Below are positions 51,536 through 60,170 of a stretch of DNA of 64,000 bases, one piece after another. This DNA is from an uncultured Coriobacteriaceae bacterium (GTDB lineage: Bacteria; Actinomycetota; Coriobacteriia; Coriobacteriales; Atopobiaceae). Location of the stretch: positions 148,476-212,475 of the forward strand of contig CACYWP010000003.1 of the NCBI GenBank assembly GCA_902778135.1. The letters run 5' to 3'. Position numbers and translations under genes: made by a program. Position 1 is the stretch's first letter. Each line of letters begins with the position of its first letter. Below the pieces are notes generated by a model, which was given only the letters and a program-made list of their open reading frames with translations, was not told the DNA's origin and made no database searches.

Positions 51536-52810
51536 CTAGTCGGTGAGCAGCGGGTCAACGACCGCTGCGCCGGCGCCGGTGCTGTGCGTGATCTTGACGA
51601 ACGCGGCCGGATAGCGGACAGCGAGGCCGACGCGCTCGGTCGTGCGCATGGTGATGAGCCCGTGCGTGAAGTCGTTGCCCTCGCTGTTGGTGACCTCTAC
51701 GCGGCGGCCGGTGCGGCGGATCACGGAGCCACCCAGGCGGAAGGCGCCCACGACGACATCCTCGTCGCCGATGGCCTCGGAGGGGACGACGCGCAGGTTC
51801 CACAGAGGGTGCTCCTCGTTGTAGCCGCCCTGGCCGTAGGGGCCGAACGAGAACGGGCCGCCGACGCGGAACTGCTTGTTGTCGTCCTGTAGGTCGGTGA
51901 TCTGCTCCCACAGGGCGGGGCCGATCAGGATGCCGTCGGCGCGGAAGCCCGGCGTGTGCAGGCGGATCGCGGTGCGGCAGTGCTTGATCAGCAGGAGCAG
52001 CGAGTCCAGGGTCGTGTAGGCTCCGACCTGCAGGCCGGAGCGGTTGAGCAGGCCCTGGATGTTGTTGCCGGTGCCGTCGCCCTTGAGGAGCTGGTCCTCC
52101 TCGGCGATGTCCATCATGTAGTCGGCGTAGTTGTCGATGGCCTGGGCGAGTCGCGGGTAGTCCTCGAGCAGCTCGTCGGTGTCCTTCCAGAACGCGCCGA
52201 TCTTGTGGATGGAGTCGGTGCGGGTCGCGGGCGTGCCGATGTGGAGCTGGCCGTACGCGCCGCCCTCTGCGATCGTGCCGGGGGTGCCCTCGACGGCCGG
52301 GAACACGCTGTAGGTCACGCTGTCGCGGGTCGTGGTCTCCTGGGAGAACAGCGACGCCACGGTGAGCGGGCGGCGGTGCCCCTCGATCTGGTAGTCGCGG
52401 AAGTCCGTGAGCAGGGTGCCGTAGGTGCTGGGGGTCTGGGCGGCGGCGCCGGCGGGGCGCGTGTTGGTGTCGGAGGCCGCCTTGACCTCGTCCGATACCA
52501 CGGTGAATCCGCGGTGGTCGCGGGTGTAGCCGCTCTTCTTGAGCGCGGCGACCGCCTTCTGGCCCAGGGTGACGGGCTCGGCCTCGCCCTCGTCGCCCTC
52601 GGAGGCTTCGGCGTCGATGCCGAAGCCCTTGATGGTCGCCGCGAGCTGCTGGGCGCGCTCGTACTGCTTCACCTGCTCCTGCATGGCGGGGATCTCGTTC
52701 TTGGTGAGTTCCTCGGCACGCTTCATGGCCTCCTCGTCCATGGCCGCGATCTTGGGCTCGAGGGACTTGAGCTCTGCGATGAGCTGCTTGAGCTTCTCCT
52801 TGGGGTTCAT
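51536..52810 (-). CDS. Major capsid protein, HK97 fold
   Basis: 424 residues. The first ~110 form a charged coiled-coil scaffolding (delta) domain (KEKLKQLIAELKSLEPKIAA) that the prohead protease would remove. The mature part (ATRTDSIHKIGAFWKDTDEL, HCRTAIRLHTPGFRADGILIG, VVPSEAIGDEDVVVGAFRLG) is a classic HK97 coat. Its ATG overlaps the protease stop (TAATG), a common coupling. Confidence 0.92.
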   Translation of the reverse strand: MNPKEKLKQLIAELKSLEPKIAAMDEEAMKRAEELTKNEIPAMQEQVKQYERAQQLAATIKGFGIDAEASEGDEGEAEPVTLGQKAVAALKKSGYTRDHRGFTVVSDEVKAASDTNTRPAGAAAQTPSTYGTLLTDFRDYQIEGHRRPLTVASLFSQETTTRDSVTYSVFPAVEGTPGTIAEGGAYGQLHIGTPATRTDSIHKIGAFWKDTDELLEDYPRLAQAIDNYADYMMDIAEEDQLLKGDGTGNNIQGLLNRSGLQVGAYTTLDSLLLLIKHCRTAIRLHTPGFRADGILIGPALWEQITDLQDDNKQFRVGGPFSFGPYGQGGYNEEHPLWNLRVVPSEAIGDEDVVVGAFRLGGSVIRRTGRRVEVTNSEGNDFTHGLITMRTTERVGLAVRYPAAFVKITHSTGAGAAVVDPLLTD

Positions 52811-53964
52811 TAGTCCTCCTTGGTCTGGTCTGTGATCTTCTTGATCTGCGCGAGCAGCGCCTTGGCCCGGTCGTTGCCGCCGTCCTGGTCCTCCCCCTCG
52901 TCGGGGTTGCCGCTCTGGCTGCCTCCGCCCTCGCCCTCGTCGCCCTCGCTATCGTCGTCGGCGCCGGTGGCGCCGTCGAACTCGTCCATCGCCTTCTGCA
53001 TGACCGAGCACGCCTGCTCGATCGACTCGGCAAGGCCGCCCATGGCCTTCGCGAACCGCTCGAACGGGTCCTCGTCGTCGCTCTTGCTCGACACGACCTC
53101 GGCGTTCTCGTTGGCGGGGTTGACCACCAGGGACACCTCGTGCAGGTCGACCTTGCGTAGCTCGTTGGCGTACTTGCCCTCGATCTCGATGGGGCCCTGC
53201 TCGCGCGGCCAGTAGCCGATCGAGAGCTTGCGGAGCAGGCCCTTCTTTACCAGCCTCCGGCACTGCTGCGCCTTCTCCGTGTCGAGGAACTCGGCGCGGA
53301 TGCGCAGGCCCTTCGCGTCCTCGGTGAGGGCGTCGGCCGCGATGCTGCCGATGATCAGGTCGGGGTCGCGGCCGCCGCTGTGGCCGTACATGAGCGGGAT
53401 GCTGCGGCCCGACTCCTGGAATGCCTTGATCGAGTCGGCGAAGGCGCCGGGTGCGACGATGTCGCCGACCTTGTCCGGCTTGCGGTCGAAGGTGGAGGCG
53501 TAGGCCTCTATGGACCCGCTGCCCTCTCCGTCGCTCTTGATCTGTGCGTCGAAGTCCTTGTACTTCATGGGGGCTCCCTTCTTGCCCTGGTCGAACCACT
53601 CCCTGATGGCCTCGATCACCCGCTCGGGCCTGCCGTCCGCCTTGGCCCTCGCCAGGCACTCGTCCATGCCGGGGTTGATCTCGTGCACCTCGGCGTCGTG
53701 GTCGAGGTAGCGCTGCATCTGCTCGTCGGTGGGGCTGGTGTGGATCACCCATCCGTCGTGCCCTCCCGCTATGAGGGCGTCTATCGCCGCGCGGCGCGCC
53801 TCGAAGGCGACCTCGCGGATCTCGGCTGGCGCGTCGTGCGGGCTCTTGGAGCCCAGCGCCTGGGCGATCGAGTCGAAGTCGATGGTCACCTCGCCGTCGG
53901 CGGCGTGCTCCGAGACGTAGGTGCTCTTGCCCGCGCACGGCGGGCCGGTCACGACGTGGATCAT
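52810..53964 (-). CDS. P-loop kinase/HK97-type prohead protease fusion
   Basis: 384 residues. Residues 1-130 are a P-loop kinase-like domain (VVTGPPCAGKST Walker A, VTIDFDS, and HTSPTDEQMQRYL), similar to small phage polynucleotide-kinase-like folds. Residues 133-290 are an S21-type prohead protease with His in PLMYGHSGG and Ser in LRKLSIGYW. The acidic/Gly-rich tail (about 330-370) may act as scaffold. An internal ATG (53568, MKYKDFD) with AAGGGAG in front could give the protease alone. Confidence 0.85.
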   Translation of the reverse strand: MIHVVTGPPCAGKSTYVSEHAADGEVTIDFDSIAQALGSKSPHDAPAEIREVAFEARRAAIDALIAGGHDGWVIHTSPTDEQMQRYLDHDAEVHEINPGMDECLARAKADGRPERVIEAIREWFDQGKKGAPMKYKDFDAQIKSDGEGSGSIEAYASTFDRKPDKVGDIVAPGAFADSIKAFQESGRSIPLMYGHSGGRDPDLIIGSIAADALTEDAKGLRIRAEFLDTEKAQQCRRLVKKGLLRKLSIGYWPREQGPIEIEGKYANELRKVDLHEVSLVVNPANENAEVVSSKSDDEDPFERFAKAMGGLAESIEQACSVMQKAMDEFDGATGADDDSEGDEGEGGGSQSGNPDEGEDQDGGNDRAKALLAQIKKITDQTKED

Positions 53965-53973
53965 GCTGCCTCC

Positions 53974-56013
53974 TTACGGGATGGTGATCTCCACCTCGCA
54001 CCTGCAGTTGACGATCTCGTTTGCGTTGAGCGCGCCGGTGTCGCCCGGCCACTCGGCGCCGTTCGAGAACCGCGCGTCGTAGGGGACGGTCTCGCCGTTC
54101 ATGCGCTGGTGCTCGGGCCTCGGGTGGTCCGAGTGGTTGTGGATCCACGTCTTGGTCGGCTCGAGGTCGCGGTACCTCGGATCGCGCTTCGCCTGGCGCA
54201 TGGACTCTATGAGCGCCCAGCCTGCGAGCGCGGCCGCGAATGCGTTGCCGTTGCCCTCGGCGCGCTTCTCCTCGGCGTCCTCGAATACCTCCTCCGCCGC
54301 CTCGGTGGCCTCGTCGGACTCGGCGAGTGCGAGGGCGCGCATGATCCGGTTTCGCGTGGCGCGGTTGATTGCCTCGGCCCTGCGCTGGCACATGGAGCGC
54401 ACGAACGCCTTGGTGCGGTCCTCGTCGTAGTCGAGCTCGATTCCCAGGGCCTTGAGCGCCGCCTTGGCGGCTGCCGTGGTCTGGGCGAGCGCGAGGGCGT
54501 TGAGGTCGTCGGCGAGCTCGCGGTCCCACCGCTCGGAGTCCCACCAGTCGGGGTCGTCACCGTCGGCCTTGGTGAGCGTGTTCGCCGCCTTTGCCGCGCC
54601 GATCCTTGGCACGACCGCCTTGCGCTGTCGTGCGTAGAACCTTCCGAACGTCTCCGCGAGCGCCGTCGCGGCTCCAGGCGCCGGGGTGCCGCGCACCCTG
54701 CGCGGCCCGTCGCCGTCCTTGGTCTCGGCGGGGCCGCCGTGGCTCTGCAGCGACGCGGGGGCGTTCTCGGGCTTCTTGGGGCTCGAGTCGGTGGGCGACG
54801 CCTGGCCGCCCGCCGTGACGTTGAGGGGCGTGATCACCTCGTCGTACTCCTCGCCCTCCTTGTCGGGGTAGTTGAGGCGCCTGCGGCCCTCGTTGGCGGA
54901 GAGCACGGGGCGGCCCACCAGCGTCTGGATCACCTGGGCCTGCTCCTCGAAGTTGCCGCGCAGCTTCTTGTCGAAGTCGAGCTCGATGTACCGTCCCGAC
55001 TCTCCGAGCATGGGGAGCATGAACTGGGAGCACCGCTGCTCGAACTGCACGATCATGGGGCCGAAGCTGTCGCTGTAGAGCTTGCGCGCGTTGTCCTTCG
55101 CGCTGGCGTAGCTCTGCCCCTCGCCCGGCCAGATGAGGCCCGGGTCGATGTGGTAGATGCCCGCGCAGTCCTCGCGGCTGAACTTCTTGGCCTCGGCCCA
55201 CTGTGCCTCGCGCGCCGAGAACTGGATGTTCTTGATCTCCATCCCGTCCTCGAGCAGGATCGTGCCGCCCGCGTCGCTGCCCAGGTCGCTCGTCCACGCG
55301 GCGCGGAACGACTCGATGAACTGGGCCCGCTGCTGGGCCGTGAACGGCTTCACTTCCTTCGGCCTGGTGACGTAGCTCGACATGCGGCCGCCGCGCTTCC
55401 ATACCTGCTTGCGGTAGCGCTCGGCCTCCACCTGCTCGGTGAGGGTCGACCTCAGCGCCGTCACCGGCGAGAGCGCCTTGGCCGGGTCCGTCGGGTCGAA
55501 GGTGTGGAACAGCACGAAGCTGTCGGACGGCACGCGCACCATGTCTATGCCGTCCCTCGGCCTGATGTACACGGCATCCGGCCTGAACGGGTTGGTCCCC
55601 TCGTAGCGTGCGATCCAGCCGTTTGGTATGGGCAGGATCTGCCAGCCGCTGGGCGCCGACTCGTCGGGGACGATCACCCACAGGATGCGGCCGTATACGC
55701 ACATGTTGATGGCCCAGTTCCTGACCAGCTCGAAGCACGTCATGAAGTCGTTCGGCCTCAGGAAGAGCTGCGCCGCCGCCGAGTCACGGACCCGATCGTG
55801 CGAGTCGTCCTCCCCGAGCTCGTAGACCTTGATGGGTAGCTGCGCGATGTTGTCGGCGATGAAGCCCACGACGCTCTGCAGGTTGCTCTGCGTGCGGTAG
55901 ATGGCCGCGAGGTCGAGGTCCACCACCCTTGGGTCGTTCTCGCTCACCACGTAGTAGACGGCCCTGGGCCGCTTGCTGCGAATGAGCGACACCAGAGAGT
56001 CGAAGACTGGCAT
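53974..56013 (-). CDS. Portal protein fused to a MuF-like C-terminal domain
   Basis: 679 residues. About 1-400 are an HK97-type portal (SVVGFIADNIAQLPIKVYEL, LPIPNGWIARYEG, CAGIYHIDPGLIWPGEGQSY, NEGRRRLNYPD). A Pro/Ser-rich linker leads to a helical region and the SPP1 gp7/MuF-type end: KTWIHNHSDHPRPEHQRMNG and NANEIVNCRCEVEI. Portal and MuF are usually separate genes; fusion guarantees equal copies. It serves as the DNA entry gate with head morphogenesis function. Confidence 0.88.
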   Translation of the reverse strand: MPVFDSLVSLIRSKRPRAVYYVVSENDPRVVDLDLAAIYRTQSNLQSVVGFIADNIAQLPIKVYELGEDDSHDRVRDSAAAQLFLRPNDFMTCFELVRNWAINMCVYGRILWVIVPDESAPSGWQILPIPNGWIARYEGTNPFRPDAVYIRPRDGIDMVRVPSDSFVLFHTFDPTDPAKALSPVTALRSTLTEQVEAERYRKQVWKRGGRMSSYVTRPKEVKPFTAQQRAQFIESFRAAWTSDLGSDAGGTILLEDGMEIKNIQFSAREAQWAEAKKFSREDCAGIYHIDPGLIWPGEGQSYASAKDNARKLYSDSFGPMIVQFEQRCSQFMLPMLGESGRYIELDFDKKLRGNFEEQAQVIQTLVGRPVLSANEGRRRLNYPDKEGEEYDEVITPLNVTAGGQASPTDSSPKKPENAPASLQSHGGPAETKDGDGPRRVRGTPAPGAATALAETFGRFYARQRKAVVPRIGAAKAANTLTKADGDDPDWWDSERWDRELADDLNALALAQTTAAAKAALKALGIELDYDEDRTKAFVRSMCQRRAEAINRATRNRIMRALALAESDEATEAAEEVFEDAEEKRAEGNGNAFAAALAGWALIESMRQAKRDPRYRDLEPTKTWIHNHSDHPRPEHQRMNGETVPYDARFSNGAEWPGDTGALNANEIVNCRCEVEITIP

Positions 56014-56022
56014 GCCGTCCTC

Positions 56023-57573
56023 CTAGATGGTCGCTATTCCGTCGAAGTCGTCTGACGCGTATGCCGACGGGTAGTAGGTGTTGTCGATGTCGGTGGCGAC
56101 GCCGAACGCCATGGTCGCGGCGACCAGCGGCGATATGTCGCCCGGGCTCGCCTTGCGGTCCCAGGCGAAGGCGCCGTCGCCCACCACCTTGATCTGGGCG
56201 ACGTTTGCGGCCGAGTCGAGCGCGGGCTGCGGGCGGTGCCAGACCGGTATCACGTCGTTGCCGCCCATGTGGGCCGCAACCGCGTCCCAGATTCGGCCCG
56301 TCCAGGCTCCGACCGCCCGGCCCTCGCACTCCACGATCTCAACGCCGTCGATGGCCTCGATCGCGGGGATGTAGGCCGATATGGGCGCGCCGCGCGCCTG
56401 CACCCCGAACCGCATCGACCCGCCGTAGTGGGCCACGCGCTCCGAGATCCAGCGCACCACCCAATCGAAGCCGACGCGGTAGGCGACGAGCTCGATGTGC
56501 CACTCGCCGTCCGGCCTCGTGCCGCACACGGCGATGGAGGTGCGGGTTCGGTCGGCGCTCGAGTCGATCCCGAACGTGATGTCGGAGAGCTCGTCGATCG
56601 CGCTGTCCTTGTCGGTGCCAGCCTGCCAGGCGCCGTCCGGGAACGGCGACTGTATGACGGCCTCGACCCACTGGCAGAGGTCCTCGGTTCTGAACACGCC
56701 CTCCGGGTCGGTGTGGGCGGCCGAGTCGAGGGCCCGCTCGTCGAGGAACCCGTAGCCCAGGCTCGGGTTCGCCTCCTGCCAGCCCTTGCGGTCGAAGATC
56801 GACCTGCCGGGCTCTGCCGACCACTCGAACAGGCCGATTGACTCGTCTGCCGTCGTGTCCTCGCCCAGCTCGTCGCCGATCGCCTCGAATACGCCGTCGG
56901 GGTCGCCCAGGGCCGCGTGCGCCTTAACCCTCAGGGTGCGGAGCACGACCGACTTGGCGTCGCCAGCGTTGGACATGGACCACACGATGGCGTTCGGTCT
57001 CGCCATGGTGGTCTTGGTGACCGCGCCCCACGCGTCCCAGTTGGTCTGCTCGCGGAGCTCGTCCATGAGCACGAGGTCTGCGGACAGGCCTCGGCCGCCC
57101 TTGCGCGAGGCGGCGACGATCTTGTACCGCTCGCCGGTCGTGAGGATGAGCTCCTTCTTGCCGTTCCTGCGACTCACCTTCTCGATCATGGCCGCGAGGG
57201 CCGGGATGGACTCGGCGAGCGCTATCGCCCCGTCCCAGACCTCCTCGGCGATCTCTAGGTTCTGGGCGGTGCCCACCACGAGGGGCGTCTGCAGGACGAA
57301 GATGAAGAACAGCACCAGGAGCTGCGAGAACAGCGACTTGCCGTTCTGGCGCGAGATCAGGATGATGATGTAGCGGAAGCGGAAGCGCCACTCTCCCATG
57401 GTGTCGCCGACGACTTCCAGCGCGTGCTTGGCGAGCCACGCCTGCCAGGGCAGGAGCGCGATCCCCAGCACGTCCTCGCAGAACTCCACGAACGCGAAGC
57501 CCCACGTGCTGCGCCTGGTGAGCCTCCTCAGTGGCGGGGTGTAGATGCGCGGTTGCTGCCTTCCCTTGAGCAT
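56023..57573 (-). CDS. Terminase large subunit
   Basis: 516 residues. ATPase domain with the atypical Walker A SRQNGKS (about 74-80) and Walker B LVLMDELRE; nuclease domain with TFGIDSSADRT, VECEGR, and a C-terminal Asp-containing stretch. The 5-nt spacing from terS is typical. The arrangement next to HNH and TerS suggests the HK97-type cos packaging motor. Confidence 0.92.
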   Translation of the reverse strand: MLKGRQQPRIYTPPLRRLTRRSTWGFAFVEFCEDVLGIALLPWQAWLAKHALEVVGDTMGEWRFRFRYIIILISRQNGKSLFSQLLVLFFIFVLQTPLVVGTAQNLEIAEEVWDGAIALAESIPALAAMIEKVSRRNGKKELILTTGERYKIVAASRKGGRGLSADLVLMDELREQTNWDAWGAVTKTTMARPNAIVWSMSNAGDAKSVVLRTLRVKAHAALGDPDGVFEAIGDELGEDTTADESIGLFEWSAEPGRSIFDRKGWQEANPSLGYGFLDERALDSAAHTDPEGVFRTEDLCQWVEAVIQSPFPDGAWQAGTDKDSAIDELSDITFGIDSSADRTRTSIAVCGTRPDGEWHIELVAYRVGFDWVVRWISERVAHYGGSMRFGVQARGAPISAYIPAIEAIDGVEIVECEGRAVGAWTGRIWDAVAAHMGGNDVIPVWHRPQPALDSAANVAQIKVVGDGAFAWDRKASPGDISPLVAATMAFGVATDIDNTYYPSAYASDDFDGIATI

Positions 57574-57577
57574 CGCA

Positions 57578-58045
57578 TCAACCCGCCTTCTTGCCTCCGT
57601 TCAGGGCCCTCAGCCTCGTGAGCGTTGTGGTGCCCGTCTCGGCGCTCGGCGGCGCTGCCTCTAGCATGTGCTCCAACTGTCCCAGCTCGGCGTTGTAGCT
57701 CGCAAGGATGGACTGGTACACGCCCATCGCCGGGTTGGGCTTGACTGACGTGTGCGGCTTGAGGTTGCCGTTCTCGTCGACCTCGTCGTTGTAGTAGCGC
57801 GAGACGAAGAACGGCGGGAGCTGCTCGATGTACCTCCGGCACTCCTTGGCCTTGGCCTCGAGCGTGAGCACGTGCAGCGCGATCTCGAGCGCCCTCGGCG
57901 CCATGGGCCCCGACAGGTTGGCGACCAGCGCCTGGGCCTCTTCCTGCTTGACCTCTTCTGGCGTCTTCTGCCTCGGCTCGGGCGCCTTCTTGGCGGCCGT
58001 TCGCTTCTTTGGGCCCGCGCTCGCGCGCGCCTTGGGGGCTGCCAT
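57578..58045 (-). CDS. Terminase small subunit
   Basis: 155 residues: a basic Ala/Lys-rich start (KARASAGPKKRTAAKKAPEP), then helices (RALEIALHVLTLEAKAKECR) and YNAELGQLEHMLE. It lacks a recognisable classical HTH. Start is placed at ATG 58045 (AAAGG 9 nt upstream); a longer form from 58117 lacks a ribosome site. Assigned by position and size. Confidence 0.78.
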   Translation of the reverse strand: MAAPKARASAGPKKRTAAKKAPEPRQKTPEEVKQEEAQALVANLSGPMAPRALEIALHVLTLEAKAKECRRYIEQLPPFFVSRYYNDEVDENGNLKPHTSVKPNPAMGVYQSILASYNAELGQLEHMLEAAPPSAETGTTTLTRLRALNGGKKAG

Positions 58046-58503
58046 GCTCGCCGCCTTTCGCTCTAGGGGGGCCTGCCTCTGGACCTCGGGGGAGAGAGGA
58101 CTATTGCCGGGCGCCATTCGGCCGCCCGCGCCGCGCTCACATTTCAGACCCCCCTACCCCCATGGGGCGCCTGAGGGCACAGGAGCGCCCCTGTGGGCCG
58201 CTCTAGTGTGTGTGCATGTGCAATGTGCCAGAGTGCGAGATAGGCCCAAATTCGGGCTCACAGCGCCCCGTTTACCAGCGCATATGTGTTGTTGATAACC
58301 ATTGAACATGGTTCGTGCGCAAGGTATGCACTTTTCAACAATGCGTGCGCGTTTCGACAATGTTTGTACGCGATGTATTCGCTCGTGCGTATTGTGCGAA
58401 CGCACAAGCCGAACGGATCGCATGTGTTCGTGCAATGTTCGCGATCTGCTCGCGTTTGTTCATTCACTGTTCGTCTACTGAATGAATGAGCCCGGGCTCG
58501 CCT
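58046..58503. other. Non-coding region between HNH and TerS: probable cos/terminase-binding region
   Basis: 458 bp with no convincing gene and a sharp fall in GC from about 58,205 to 58,490. It contains the 12-bp palindrome GAGCCCGGGCTC (58488-58499), the inverted repeats TTGTGCG-AA-CGCACAA (58392-58407) and AACCAT-N5-ATGGTT (58297-58313), and many TGTTCG/TTCGTGC repeats. In HK97-type cos phages the cos site lies between the HNH and terS genes when the genome is circular, exactly this location. Confidence 0.6.
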
Positions 58504-58806
58504 CTACCACTGGCGGCTAGGCTTGCCCAGGGCGAACGGGCCCACCTTCTTGTCACCCCTCGATCTGTTGCATGAGGAGTGAGCCGGGCGCAGGTTCGTT
58601 ATGTCTTCTGCCAGGTCGGGCCGCTCGTGAGGCGGGTAGAAGTGATCGGCCTCGTATGCGTCAGGCGTGCCAGGCGTGGCCGTGTAGTCTATGGGTTGGC
58701 CGCACAGCCAGCACACGGCGCCGCGCTCCATGTCGCGCCTGTATGCCTGCATCTTCACCTGGCGGTATCGCCTCGTGGACCTGCCCAGGTTGCGGGACAC
58801 CTTCAT
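58504..58806 (-). CDS. HNH endonuclease (terminase-associated)
   Basis: 100 residues. CWLCGQPIDY and HSSCNRSRGDK supply the zinc-binding cysteines; YEADHFYPPHERPD holds the active His, and NLRPAH is the Asn part of the HNH motif. Such HNH proteins beside terS are needed for cos cleavage in HK97-like phages. The gene starts 4 nt after the ParB-like stop. Confidence 0.88.
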   Translation of the reverse strand: MKVSRNLGRSTRRYRQVKMQAYRRDMERGAVCWLCGQPIDYTATPGTPDAYEADHFYPPHERPDLAEDITNLRPAHSSCNRSRGDKKVGPFALGKPSRQW

Positions 58807-58810
58807 GAGA

Positions 58811-59512
58811 TCATGCCTGCTTTATGCGCTCGACCTGCTCGCCGGTTATGTACTGCTCGTACACAGGGACGCTTATCCGCTTCATGAACGCCTCGCGCTC
58901 GGCCTCGTCGTGGAACACGATCGTCACGTACCAGTTGATGTTGTTCCCCTCGTCCAGCTTGCGCTTGCCCTCGGCCCGCGACTCTCGCACCTCGGCGATG
59001 TGGTCATCGGTCTCCTGTACCTCGGGCGTCTCGTATAGCTTGCTGAACCTGTCGTCGCCATCGAACAGCAGGTCAATGTCGAGCTCCGAGAATCCGAGGT
59101 CGCTCGCCGTGAAGTCGAACTCGTCGATCATGCCTGCGAGCTTGTCGATGTCCCACTCGCCCTGCATGCTCGGGTTGTTGAGCTGCACGTTGAGCTCGGC
59201 CTCGGTCTGCTCGTCCACGTCGATCACCGACACGGTGAGCTCGTAGTCTCGGCTGCGCTCTAGCGCGTCGAGCACGTCGAGGCGCTGGTGCCCGCCGACC
59301 AGGTTGCCGGTGCGGCGGTTCCAGGTGAGCGGCTCCACGAGGCCATGCTTGCGGATCGCCGCCTTGAGCCTCTTCTTCGCCGCATCGTCGATGAAGCGAG
59401 GGTTGTAGGGCGCTCCCTTGATCTGGTCGCGGCAGATCGTCTCGGTCTCGAAGCTCTGGAAGCGTGACCTCTTGGGCTCGGGCGGTGCTTGCTTAGACTT
59501 CCTGGCGGGCAT
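58811..59512 (-). CDS. ParB/Srx-fold nuclease domain protein (IbrB-like)
   Basis: 233 residues. The ParB N-terminal fold is visible: NPRFIDDAAKKRLKAAIRKH, GLVEPLTWNRRTGNLVGGHQ, and TEAELNVQLNNPSMQGEWD. The phosphate-binding GHQRL motif (about 90) replaces the GERR of chromosomal ParB, as in phage and IbrB-type proteins. No CTP-binding second motif was seen. It overlaps the PAPS-reductase-like gene by 20 nt, so they act together. Possible roles: DNA modification, sulfur-linked nucleic-acid chemistry, or regulation. Confidence 0.8.
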   Translation of the reverse strand: MPARKSKQAPPEPKRSRFQSFETETICRDQIKGAPYNPRFIDDAAKKRLKAAIRKHGLVEPLTWNRRTGNLVGGHQRLDVLDALERSRDYELTVSVIDVDEQTEAELNVQLNNPSMQGEWDIDKLAGMIDEFDFTASDLGFSELDIDLLFDGDDRFSKLYETPEVQETDDHIAEVRESRAEGKRKLDEGNNINWYVTIVFHDEAEREAFMKRISVPVYEQYITGEQVERIKQA

Positions 59513-60167
59513 GTTCCATCTCGAATCTCTGGATCGAGGCGCCGCAGAACGGGAAGAACCGCTCGATCCGCTCGTAGTCCTCGGGCCACGTCTCGCGGAT
59601 GTACTTGAGCTGCGCGCCGTCTAGGCCCCTGAACGAGAAGCCCAGGCCGCGCGAGTCCTGCGGAAGCTTGAGCTTGTGGCGCTTTATGTAGCCGAGCACC
59701 TCGGCCTTCTTCCAGTAGGCGATCGGGTAGAACCGGCCGCGCTTGCGGTCGATGCTGCCCGTGCTCTTGATCATGGCGTTTCGGATGATCGAGTCTGACG
59801 CCCTCTCGCCTGCCGCGATCCAGACGGCGCCGGTCTTCACCCTCAGCCAGCCGTACGAGTCGGTGACCGAGATGGTCGGCACGTCCGGGTTGTAGTCTCG
59901 GAACGTGCCGTACCTCAGCATCCACGAGACCTCGAAGTGAGGGATGCGCATGATCTCGATGCCATAGCGGCGCTCGTACCACTCGAGCGTGCGCTCCTGG
60001 AACCCAAGACCTGGCACGAGGTGCATGAAGTACGGATAGACGTGCTCGAAGTACCTCATGCACAGGTCGAGGGTGACTATGCTGTCCTTGCCGCCCGAGA
60101 AGCCGACGATCACGGAGTCGGTGACGCGTGCCATCGTCTTGATCGGGTCGAACAGCGCTGTTGACAT
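59493..60167 (-). CDS. PAPS-reductase-family PP-loop protein (IbrA-like)
   Basis: 224 residues. IVGFSGGKDSIVTLDLCM is the PP-loop of PAPS reductase/DndC-type adenylyltransferases. The segment MIKSTGSIDRKRGRFYPIAY and a C-terminal FFPFCGASIQRFE carry conserved basic residues and a Cys. No complete Fe-S Cys set (CC...CxxC) was found, so it is not an assimilatory reductase. AGGAGG 6 nt upstream lies within the preceding small gene. Paired with a ParB-like protein as in IbrA/IbrB of E. coli elements. Confidence 0.82.
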   Translation of the reverse strand: MSTALFDPIKTMARVTDSVIVGFSGGKDSIVTLDLCMRYFEHVYPYFMHLVPGLGFQERTLEWYERRYGIEIMRIPHFEVSWMLRYGTFRDYNPDVPTISVTDSYGWLRVKTGAVWIAAGERASDSIIRNAMIKSTGSIDRKRGRFYPIAYWKKAEVLGYIKRHKLKLPQDSRGLGFSFRGLDGAQLKYIRETWPEDYERIERFFPFCGASIQRFEMEHARQEV

Positions 60168-60170
60168 TGC

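Noticed and set aside
58154..58489. Small open frames (67-93 codons) on both strands in the gap before terS
   Set aside because: They overlap one another on both strands, lack ribosome sites and have odd composition (Cys/His-rich). The gap fits a cos region better.
58811..59512. Plasmid-type partition system (ParA/ParB)
   Set aside because: There is no ParA ATPase next to it, the protein lacks the ParB DNA-binding HTH, and the element has an integrase and tRNA attachment site.
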